38,504 bases of DNA from JANOAR01 sp031411235 (GTDB lineage Bacteria; Verrucomicrobiota; Verrucomicrobiia; Verrucomicrobiales; Verrucomicrobiaceae): NCBI GenBank assembly GCA_031411235.1, contig JANOAR010000103.1, positions 1-38,504 of the forward strand, read 5' to 3'. A model generated the notes under the pieces. It saw only the letters and a list, made by a program, of their open reading frames with translations, was not told the DNA's origin and did no database searches. A program made the translations under genes and the position numbers. Shown here in pieces: positions 16,228-23,260 of the stretch; the stretch's first letter is position 1; each line of letters begins with the position of its first letter.

Positions 16228-16611
16228 ATGAAGAAACTACTCACCACCCTCTGCGCCCTCGCAGTGTCCGCCGTCACCACCTTCGCTGGCGAATACCCTG
16301 ACATCAGCATCACCGAACTGAAGGAAGCCATCGCTGCCAAGAAAGTCGTCGTCATCGACGTCAACGGCGACACCTCCTACAAGAACGGCCACGTCCCCAC
16401 CGCCATCAACTTCGCCGCCGCCAAAGACAGCCTGGCCTCCAGCCTGCCCAAGGAAAAAGACGCCCTCGTGGTGGCTTATTGCGGCGGCCCTTCCTGCAAC
16501 GCCTACACCCGCGCTGCCAACGCTGCTAAAGAACTCGGCTACACCAATGTGAAGCACCTCTCCGCCGGCATCTCCGGCTGGATGCAGGCAGGTGAAAAGA
16601 CCGAGAAATAA
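16228..16611 (+). CDS. Exported single-domain rhodanese
   Basis: A 127-aa protein with a signal peptide (MKKLLTTLCALAVSAVTTFA) and one rhodanese domain. The domain shows VVIDVNGDTSYKNGHVPTAIN (in pieces; GHVPTAIN at 54-61), the active-site loop YCGGPSCN (Cys85, second Cys90) and LSAGISGWMQAGE, the typical rhodanese end. Rhodaneses carry sulfane sulfur on the loop Cys as a persulfide; the second Cys in this loop is a common variant. Being exported, it would act in the periplasm. It lies between the divergent CxxCH paralogue A and the downstream paralogue B, with a terminator after it, so B may be partly uncoupled from it. Confidence 0.88.
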   Translation: MKKLLTTLCALAVSAVTTFAGEYPDISITELKEAIAAKKVVVIDVNGDTSYKNGHVPTAINFAAAKDSLASSLPKEKDALVVAYCGGPSCNAYTRAANAAKELGYTNVKHLSAGISGWMQAGEKTEK

Positions 16612-16631
16612 CTCGGCCTAGCACCCCATTC

Positions 16632-16666
16632 AGAGCCACTGGGAGCCTAGTGCTGCCAGTGGCTCT
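16632..16666 (+). terminator. Rho-independent terminator-like hairpin
   Basis: An 11-bp perfect stem AGAGCCACTGG / CCAGTGGCTCT with a 13-base loop, followed by TTGCTT. It lies between the rhodanese stop and the start of CxxCH paralogue B. Confidence 0.8.
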
Positions 16667-16674
16667 TTGCTTGA

Positions 16675-17988
16675 ATGACGAATGACCCATCACGAATGAC
16701 AAAGCCTGATGCCCAGTTTCTAAAGACGTGTGTGAACTCGGTTCTGCCGTTCCACCGCGCCCTTCTGGCCTTCCTCATTCTGCACGCATCAGTCATCGTT
16801 CTCTACGCTGCCCCCACGCCTGTCACCCCTCTGCGCGAGGCTCCCCACAGCTACTTCCAGCAGCAGCCCAGCGACGAGTTCAGCCGACTCATCCCCCGCA
16901 TCGCCAGTGGCGAGGTGCAGCTCGATGCCACCTCCGAGCAGAGTTACCTGCTCAGTCTCTTGCGCGAGTTGCGCGTGCCCGTCTCCTCGCAGTTGCTGGT
17001 CTTTTCCGCCACCAGTTTGCAGAGCGCCCTCGTCCACGCCTCGAATCCCCGCGCCCTGTATTTCAACGACGAAATCTACGTCGGCTATGTCCCTGGAGGC
17101 CGCCTCGAAATCGCCGCCATCGACCCCACTCTCGGCCCCGTTTTCCAAATCCTCACCCCCAGCGCCAACGGTGCGCCCCAGGTCGTGCGCAGCGACAAGT
17201 GCATGAACTGCCACGCCGGACGCACCACGCGCGGCGTGCCAGGGCTCTTCGCCGAATCCGTCATCGCCATGGAGCAATCCGGCGCAAGTTTAGAAGGCTT
17301 CCGCCGCGAGCAAGTCGGGCACACCATCCCGCTTAAAGACAGGCTCGGCGGCTGGCACGTCACCGGAGCCCATGAGCACGGCGAACACCTCGGCAACCTG
17401 CTCGGTGAAAACACTCCCAAAGGCGTCGAGCGCTTCGCCAATCCCCCCGGCAAACGCTTCAACCTGAGCCGCTATCCCGTCGCCACCAGCGACCTGCTGC
17501 CGCACCTACTGCATGAGCATCAGCTAGGCTTTCACAACCACGTCACCCTCGGCACCTACCGCACGCGCGAAGCCCTCACCGCAGGCCGTGGGCACATCAG
17601 CATCGAAGACACACGAATGCTCAACGAACTCGCCCGCGACTTCGTCCGCTACATCCTCTTCGCCAACGAAGCCCGCCTACCCAGTGGTGGCGTCAAGCCC
17701 GACGCCACCTTTGCCAAAGACTTCACCAGCACCCGCCAACCCAGCAAAAACGGCACTTCCCTGCGCGACCTTGACCTGCGCACCCGACTTCTGCGCTACC
17801 GATGCAGCTACATGGTGCTCACCCCCGCCTTCGCCGCCATGCCCAAGGACTACCTCACCCGCGTCATCGCTGGCTTAAAATCGGCCCTGCGTGAAAGCGG
17901 TGCTCCACCCGAGTTCAGCTACCTCCCCACCGACGAAAAACGCGCCATCACCGCCCTCCTCAACGAGACGCTACCCGCCTGGCGCTGA
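16675..17988 (+). CDS. Secreted CxxCH protein, paralogue B
   Basis: A 437-aa paralogue of the protein at 14752-16056. ATG 16675 is used; a second in-frame ATG at 16696 is equally possible. The signal peptide has a hydrophobic core ALLAFLILHASVIVLYA followed by APTP. One CMNCH motif lies at 176-180. Shared motifs in the same order as A: YFNDEIYVGYVPGG (129-142), TLGPVFQILTP, GGWHVTGAHEHGEHLGN (about 223-239), HEHQLG, RLPSGGVKPD and the C-terminal RYRCSYMVLT. CxxCH in the same relative position argues that it is functional. Downstream, 60 bp away on the same strand, is the second Tat-type oxidoreductase. Family not recognised. Confidence 0.8.
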   Translation: MTNDPSRMTKPDAQFLKTCVNSVLPFHRALLAFLILHASVIVLYAAPTPVTPLREAPHSYFQQQPSDEFSRLIPRIASGEVQLDATSEQSYLLSLLRELRVPVSSQLLVFSATSLQSALVHASNPRALYFNDEIYVGYVPGGRLEIAAIDPTLGPVFQILTPSANGAPQVVRSDKCMNCHAGRTTRGVPGLFAESVIAMEQSGASLEGFRREQVGHTIPLKDRLGGWHVTGAHEHGEHLGNLLGENTPKGVERFANPPGKRFNLSRYPVATSDLLPHLLHEHQLGFHNHVTLGTYRTREALTAGRGHISIEDTRMLNELARDFVRYILFANEARLPSGGVKPDATFAKDFTSTRQPSKNGTSLRDLDLRTRLLRYRCSYMVLTPAFAAMPKDYLTRVIAGLKSALRESGAPPEFSYLPTDEKRAITALLNETLPAWR

Positions 17989-18048
17989 CCTCGAGTTGGA
18001 GCAAATTTGCCCTTGGCAGCACCGCCTTTCCTCTCTGCAATACATCTT

Positions 18049-19365
18049 ATGGATCGCCGCACCTTCATCCACCACAGCACCGCCGTTTCCACCCTGCTCG
18101 CCGCGCCCTACATCCGGGCACAGAGCCGCGACCGCATCTACCGCGCCGCCATCATCGGCTCCGGCTGGTGGGGCATGAATCTGCTGCGCGAAGGCCTGGA
18201 GTCGAAGCGCCTCAAGTGCATCGCCGTCTGCGATGTCTTCGAGCGAGCCCGAGATGCCTCAGCCGATGAAGTGGAAGGCCTCACTGGCACCAAGCCCAAG
18301 GGCTACAAAGACTACCGCGAAATGCTCGCAGCGGAGAAACCCGAGATCGTCATCATCGCCACGCCCGACCACTGGCACGCCCTCACCGCCATCGCCGCGA
18401 TGAAAGCAGGTGCCCATGTGCTCGTCGAAAAACCCACGGGCCATACGGTCAACGAAAGCCGCGCCATGCTGAAGGCCGCGCGTGAATCCGGCGTGACCGT
18501 GCAAGTCGGCCTGCATCGCCGCGTCGGCCCGCATCATGTCGCTGCGCATGAATTCATTAAAGCTGGCAACCTCGGCCAACTCGGTGCGGTGCGCTGCTTC
18601 GTCACCAGTGGCGGCGGCAAAAAAGAAACGCCTACCCAGAACATGCCACCGCCCGATGGCATGGACTGGGACTTCTACTGTGGCCCCTCAAAGCTGCGCC
18701 CCTTTTGCAGCAAAATTCACCCCGGCGGCTGGCGCAGCTTCCTCGACTTCGGCAATGGCCAACTTGGCGACTGGGGCGTGCATTGGCTCGACCAAGTGCT
18801 CTGGAACACGGAAGAAAAATGGCCGCGCCGCATCTTCTCCACAGGTGGTCGGCCCATGTCCGGCGCTCCCGTTTTAACCGAAGCCGAGCAGACCAGCGAC
18901 GCCCCCGACACACAGACAGCCGTGTTTGAGTTCGAGAGCTTCACCGCGACCTGGGAGCATCGCCGCTTCGCCGACAACAACGCTGAGAAGCACAAAATCG
19001 GCGCTTATTTTTATGGCAGCAAAGGCACGCTGCACGTTGGCTGGAAGGACGGCTGGACCTTCTACCCCACCAACAGCAAAGACCCCATCGCGCATGGCGA
19101 CTCGCAGCTCCAAGAGCCCGATGGTCACAATTTAAAGCTCCTCTGGGCCGACTTCCTCCACGCCATCGACACCAAAACCAAGCCCGCCTGCGACATCGAA
19201 ATCGGCCACCGCTCCTCTGTGCTGCCCATGCTCGGAATGCTCTCCATGAAGCTAGGCCGCAGCATCGAGTGGGATGGCGCAAAGGAGCAAATCATCGGCG
19301 ATGACGCCGCGAATGCGATGCTCTCCAGGCCTTATCGCGGGCCGTGGGAGTACCCAACGGTATAG
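18049..19365 (+). CDS. Gfo/Idh/MocA-family oxidoreductase with export leader
   Basis: A 438-aa NAD(P)-dependent oxidoreductase. The ATG at 18049 gives a Tat-type leader (MDRRTFIHHSTAVSTLLAA, with Arg3-4 followed by Thr-Phe), more convincing than the TTG 14 codons upstream. Rossmann motif GSGWWG (37-42), conserved EKPTGH, then the substrate domain with DWGVHWLDQVLW. It is a distant paralogue of the gene at 7088-8440. It follows CxxCH paralogue B by 60 bp and may be in the same transcript. Family members oxidise or epimerise sugars and related compounds; the substrate is not known. Confidence 0.92.
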   Translation: MDRRTFIHHSTAVSTLLAAPYIRAQSRDRIYRAAIIGSGWWGMNLLREGLESKRLKCIAVCDVFERARDASADEVEGLTGTKPKGYKDYREMLAAEKPEIVIIATPDHWHALTAIAAMKAGAHVLVEKPTGHTVNESRAMLKAARESGVTVQVGLHRRVGPHHVAAHEFIKAGNLGQLGAVRCFVTSGGGKKETPTQNMPPPDGMDWDFYCGPSKLRPFCSKIHPGGWRSFLDFGNGQLGDWGVHWLDQVLWNTEEKWPRRIFSTGGRPMSGAPVLTEAEQTSDAPDTQTAVFEFESFTATWEHRRFADNNAEKHKIGAYFYGSKGTLHVGWKDGWTFYPTNSKDPIAHGDSQLQEPDGHNLKLLWADFLHAIDTKTKPACDIEIGHRSSVLPMLGMLSMKLGRSIEWDGAKEQIIGDDAANAMLSRPYRGPWEYPTV

Positions 19366-19426
19366 CCTCGCGCGGCCAGCTTATTGGTATTGATTCACCT
19401 TTCGTCCATCGGCATCCTGCAATCCC

Positions 19427-19642
19427 ATGCCCCCCTGGCTCACCACCTTCCTCCCCCTGCTCCGCTGCCCCACGACGCAGCAGCCCCTGCGCCCCGCGAG
19501 CCAGGCTGAACTCGAACGCGTGGGCTTGCCCCGCGACCACGCCGCCCTCGCCAATGCCAGCGGCACGCAGGTTTATCCCATCATCGACAACATGCCACAT
19601 CTGTTGCCGACGAGTGCGATGGAGTGCCGCCCAGAGCTTTAG
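19427..19642 (+). CDS. Trm112/UPF0434-like small protein
   Basis: A 71-aa protein with the Trm112p pattern: LLRCPTTQQPLRPAS near the N-terminus (residues about 11-25) and YPIIDNMPHLLPTSA near the C-terminus. Typical members have a CPxC...-type zinc knuckle; here only one Cys is in the N-terminal part (RCPTT), and zinc binding is therefore doubtful. Eukaryotic Trm112 activates methyltransferases; in bacteria small YcaR-like versions have no settled function. It starts 61 bp after the oxidoreductase stop. The following gene starts 22 bp after its stop. Confidence 0.7.
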   Translation: MPPWLTTFLPLLRCPTTQQPLRPASQAELERVGLPRDHAALANASGTQVYPIIDNMPHLLPTSAMECRPEL

Positions 19643-19664
19643 CCCGCTACAACTCAGCCAACCC

Positions 19665-20219
19665 GTGACTCCCTATCCTGACCTACACAAGGCATTACGA
19701 GCTAAAGCCCAGGACAGCGCACCGCTCGTTAGGCACTTCCTTCCCCTCGGGCTCTTGGTCGTCCTCATGGCCTGGTTCATCCCCTGGCAAACACGCAAAA
19801 CCGAAAAGCCCGGCGAGTGGTATCCCTTCTCCAACTTCCCGATGTATTCGAAGTTCGAGCCCGACACGTACTACGTCTTCGTCACCGATCTCGCCGATAA
19901 ACCCATCGCCCTTAGTGAGGTCTTCGGAGCCTCATCCTCCAATGTGAAGAAGGCCTATGACCGCAAGCTCACGAACCTCAAAAAAGGCGGTGGCAGCAAA
20001 GTCCGCCGCACCGAGCTACCGCTGGAAACTCGGCGCGAAGCCGCCATCGAAGTCCTCCAGTGGCTCGCCGCCAGCGCGGCTAAACAAGCCGAAGTCCACG
20101 CCCTAGGAGGCCTACGCTTGCACCAGGTAGGCATCGCCTTCCGCGAGGGGCAGTTGAGCAAAAATACCACCGCTGTGGGCGAGATCACCTTCGCCACCCC
20201 ACCCGCGCCAGCGCCATGA
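19665..20219 (+). CDS. Single-TM protein coupled to HTTM-like gene
   Basis: A 184-aa protein, with GTG 19665 taken as the start because the open frame upstream overlaps the Trm112-like gene and has low-complexity content. One strong hydrophobic segment (HFLPLGLLVVLMAWFIPW, about 24-41) is followed by a soluble part with GEWYPFSNFPMYSKF and YYVFVTDL motifs and a basic middle (KKAYDRKLTNLKKGGGSKVRR in pieces). The stop overlaps the next ATG by ATGA, so it is translationally coupled to the HTTM-like protein and probably works with it at the membrane. WYPFSNFPMYS-like motifs occur in proteins near HTTM genes to my recollection; no function is assigned. Confidence 0.65.
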   Translation: MTPYPDLHKALRAKAQDSAPLVRHFLPLGLLVVLMAWFIPWQTRKTEKPGEWYPFSNFPMYSKFEPDTYYVFVTDLADKPIALSEVFGASSSNVKKAYDRKLTNLKKGGGSKVRRTELPLETRREAAIEVLQWLAASAAKQAEVHALGGLRLHQVGIAFREGQLSKNTTAVGEITFATPPAPAP

Positions 20220-21184
20220 TCGAAGCCCTGTGCCGCCTCTTCCGCTACGAGCCCATCCGCCACACGCGCGGTGAATTGATCCTGCTGCGCCTCATCCTCG
20301 GCCTGCTTATCTGGGACACCTATTCCGGCTGGATCGGCACATGGACACAGCCGCTCGTCGCGCTGGAGGCTCTGCTAAAAAATCCCTGGAGCTGGGACAT
20401 GACCTACACCACACAGCCGCATCCCAACGGCCTCGCCGCGTGGTTCGACCTCACCTGGATCGCGCAAGACCACATCGAGTTCCCCCTGCGCATTGCCACC
20501 ATCGCCTCGCTCATCGCCTACATGGCGGGCATCCCCGCAGCTTGTAGCCTCGCCCTGCCACTGGTCTTCAGCATCCTCGGCACCACCCTCGCCAACTCCC
20601 AGGGAGCCATCGGCCACACCGCCCAAGTTTTGCACCTCGTGCTGCTCATGGTCTGGGTCGGCGGCGTCTGGAGCGAGATCAACCGCTGGCGTGGCAAGCC
20701 GCTGCCGCAAGACTTCACCGCTGGCCAGTGGCAGGCCGACCTCGCTCGCCAAGGTATCGCTGCTGCCTATGTCGTCTCCGCCCTCACCAAGCTGCAAAAC
20801 TCTGGTGGCGACTGGTTCAGCGATGCTCAGTACCTCGCCCTGCATGTCACTAAAAACAACGACATGCAGTTCTACGACAGCCTCGACCCAGCGGCGCAAA
20901 CCTTGAACTGGCTACCGCAAGTCATGATGCAGCACCCCACGCTCTGCCAGATGCTCTTCGGCTTCGGCTTGCCACTGGAGTTGTTTGCTTTTGTCGGCCT
21001 GCTCAATCGCCGCCTCGCCGCGCTTTTTGGCTTGGCGTTGCTCAGCTTTCATATCGCCGTGACCGAGCTGATGCAGCTCTCCTTCATCTTTAACAAAGTG
21101 CTGCTGATCGCCTACTTCATCGCCCCGTGGTGGTGGGTGCGGCAAGCGGTGCAGCCGTCTAAAACTAGACTCGCAGCGGCTTAA
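20216..21184 (+). CDS. HTTM/VKGC-like integral membrane protein
   Basis: A 322-aa inner-membrane protein with about six to eight hydrophobic segments. The N-terminal GELILLRLILGLLIWDTYSGW resembles the start of HTTM (horizontally transferred transmembrane) proteins, relatives of the membrane part of vitamin-K-dependent gamma-carboxylase. A polar insert with ALTKLQNSGGDWFSD, and GFGLPLELFAFVG followed by LLSFHIAVTELMQLSFIFN, fit the later helices of that fold. Start ATG overlaps the previous stop. Its reaction, if any, is unknown. A hairpin ATGGGCA / TGCCCAT at 21191-21221 follows but lacks a T run. Confidence 0.68.
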   Translation: MIEALCRLFRYEPIRHTRGELILLRLILGLLIWDTYSGWIGTWTQPLVALEALLKNPWSWDMTYTTQPHPNGLAAWFDLTWIAQDHIEFPLRIATIASLIAYMAGIPAACSLALPLVFSILGTTLANSQGAIGHTAQVLHLVLLMVWVGGVWSEINRWRGKPLPQDFTAGQWQADLARQGIAAAYVVSALTKLQNSGGDWFSDAQYLALHVTKNNDMQFYDSLDPAAQTLNWLPQVMMQHPTLCQMLFGFGLPLELFAFVGLLNRRLAALFGLALLSFHIAVTELMQLSFIFNKVLLIAYFIAPWWWVRQAVQPSKTRLAAA

Positions 21185-21288
21185 ATAAACATGGGCAAGA
21201 GCCAATCAAGTGCCTGCCCATATCCTCGCCCACCATTTTACACAGCCTTTACGGACGCGCCTCAGCTTCGCCTCCAGCTTTCAGGGTT

Positions 21289-22500
21289 ATGAAAGCAACA
21301 CACATCCTCACAGTCGTCGCCGCGAGCACTGCGGCCTTTTATCTGCAAGCCAAAGAAAAGCCTGCAACACCACCCGCTGCGGCGGCTACCGAAATCACCA
21401 TCGACATCCGGCAGCCGAAGCCTGATCCCAAACCCGAGGGCGATGCGCCACTCGTGCAGCTTGCCATCCTGCTCGATACCAGTGGCAGCATGGAGGGGCT
21501 CATCGACCAAGCGCGCACGCAGTTGTGGAAGATCGTCAATGAATTCAACACCGCCAAACAAGGCGGCAAGGCCCCGGTCGTGCAGGTGGCGCTGTACGAG
21601 TATGGCAAGTCCTCGCTCAATGCCGAGGACAAGTGGATTCGCCAGATTCAGCCCTTCACCCGCGACCTGGATCGCATCTCGGAAGACCTCTTCGCGCTGC
21701 ACACCAATGGCGGCGAGGAGTACTGCGGCGCGGTCATACGCAAGGCCACGCACGACCTCGCCTGGGATGCGAACCCGAAGGTTTACAAGGCCATCTTCAT
21801 CGCTGGAAACGAACCCTTTGACCAAGGCCCGGTGAACCCGCTCACCAGTTGCCGCGAAGCCAGTGCGAGGGGCATCGTGGTGAACACGATTCACTGCGGC
21901 GACGAGCGCGTGGGCATTGCGACGCATTGGAAAGAAGGCGCGATGGTCACCGATGGTCGCTTCCTCGTCATCGACCAAGACAAAGCCGTCGTGCATATCA
22001 AAGCCCCGCAGGATGAGGTGATCGTGAAGCTCAGCATCGAGCTGAACAAGACTTACATCGGCTATGGCAAGGCCGCGCCCCAGGCGAAGATGCGCCAGGA
22101 AGCCCAAGACACGAACTCCGCCGCGCCCGCCGCCGCCGCTGCGGGAGCCTCGGTGCAACGGGCGCTCAGCAAGGCAAGCGCCAACTACGACAACAAGGGC
22201 TGGGATCTCGTCGATGCCGCCAAGGACAAGAAGTTCGACGTGAGCAAGGTCACCGAGGATCAACTGCCCGCTGAACTGAAAGGCAAGTCTGCGGAGGAAC
22301 GCCAAACCTTTATCGCCGCCAAATCCGCCGAACGCGATGCTCTGCAAAAGCAGATTCAGACGCTGAACAAGGAGCGCGAAGCCTACATCGCCGCGCAGAA
22401 TAAGGCGCAGGCCAGCGATGGCAAAGACACGCTGGATACCGCCGTGGCCAAAGCCGTGCGTGAGCAGGCGGGCAAGGTGGGTGTGGTGTGGAGCAAGTAA
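21289..22500 (+). CDS. Exported von Willebrand factor A domain protein
   Basis: A 403-aa protein with a short leader (MKATHILTVVAASTAAFYLQA), an Ala/Pro-rich link and a VWA domain starting near residue 54. The MIDAS metal site is intact: LLDTSGSMEG (Asp63, Ser65, Ser67). The VWA core continues with VALYEYGKSSL and AIFIAGNEPFDQG and runs to about 235. The last third is Ala/Lys/Glu-rich with helical, coiled-coil-like content (SAERDALQKQIQTLNKEREAY in pieces). VWA domains bind protein partners or act in assembly. It is 70 bp upstream of the response regulator on the same strand and could be part of that transcript. Confidence 0.83.
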   Translation: MKATHILTVVAASTAAFYLQAKEKPATPPAAAATEITIDIRQPKPDPKPEGDAPLVQLAILLDTSGSMEGLIDQARTQLWKIVNEFNTAKQGGKAPVVQVALYEYGKSSLNAEDKWIRQIQPFTRDLDRISEDLFALHTNGGEEYCGAVIRKATHDLAWDANPKVYKAIFIAGNEPFDQGPVNPLTSCREASARGIVVNTIHCGDERVGIATHWKEGAMVTDGRFLVIDQDKAVVHIKAPQDEVIVKLSIELNKTYIGYGKAAPQAKMRQEAQDTNSAAPAAAAAGASVQRALSKASANYDNKGWDLVDAAKDKKFDVSKVTEDQLPAELKGKSAEERQTFIAAKSAERDALQKQIQTLNKEREAYIAAQNKAQASDGKDTLDTAVAKAVREQAGKVGVVWSK

Positions 22501-22570
22501 TTCAAACCCGGACGAGGACGACTAAAAGCGTGCATAGTTGAGCGAGTTTGATCAGATTTAAGTCACTGCC

Positions 22571-23260
22571 ATGTCCACCATCCTCGTTATCGAAGACGAC
22601 AACGCCATCCGCCGGGGCGTGGTCGATGCGCTCAAGTTTGCCCGCCACCAGACGCTGGAGGCGGGTGATGGGGCCGAGGGCACGCGGCTGGCGCTGAGCG
22701 CTACCTTTGACCTGCTGCTGCTCGACCTCGTGCTGCCCCATGCCAGCGGCTTTGACATTCTGAAGGCGTTGCGCAAGGAGCGGCCCGGCACTCCGGTGAT
22801 CATCCTCTCGGCGCGCGGCGAGGAGAATGACCGCATTCGTGGGCTGAAGCTCGGGGCCGATGACTATGTGGTGAAGCCCTTCAGCGTGCGCGAACTGCTC
22901 GCTCGCGTGGAGGCCGTGCTACGCCGAGCGCCAGAGCGCCTGCCACCCGCAGAATCCCTCGCGCTGCCCGGTGGCTGCGCGGTGGACTTGGCCAACTGTC
23001 GTGTGCAGCACGCCGACGGCAGCGCCTCGGAACTGAGCGAGCGCGAGCGCGATCTGTTGCGCTACCTGGGCATGAATCGCGGTCGCGCCGTGGCCCGCGA
23101 GGAACTGCTGCAACACGTTTGGCGCATCACTCCACAGGGCACCGAGACGCGCACGGTGGACATGCACATCGCCAACCTGCGGCAGAAATTGCGCGACGAT
23201 GCCGAGGCTCCGCAGGTGGTCGTGACGGTGCGGGGGAAGGGGTATATGCTTTCACCATGA
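22571..23260 (+). CDS. OmpR-family response regulator
   Basis: A 229-aa regulator. The receiver domain (1-118) has the acidic pair Asp9/Asp10, phospho-acceptor Asp52 (LLLLDLVLP) and Lys102 (DYVVKPF). The C-terminal winged helix (about 130-228) shows ERDLLRYLGMNRGRAVAREELLQHVW (in pieces) and TVDMHIANLRQKLRDD, which is classic OmpR/PhoB DNA binding. Its stop overlaps the ATG of the histidine kinase (ATGA at 23257-23260), so the pair is translated together. Target genes are unknown; the flanking VWA gene is a candidate. Confidence 0.95.
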   Translation: MSTILVIEDDNAIRRGVVDALKFARHQTLEAGDGAEGTRLALSATFDLLLLDLVLPHASGFDILKALRKERPGTPVIILSARGEENDRIRGLKLGADDYVVKPFSVRELLARVEAVLRRAPERLPPAESLALPGGCAVDLANCRVQHADGSASELSERERDLLRYLGMNRGRAVAREELLQHVWRITPQGTETRTVDMHIANLRQKLRDDAEAPQVVVTVRGKGYMLSP

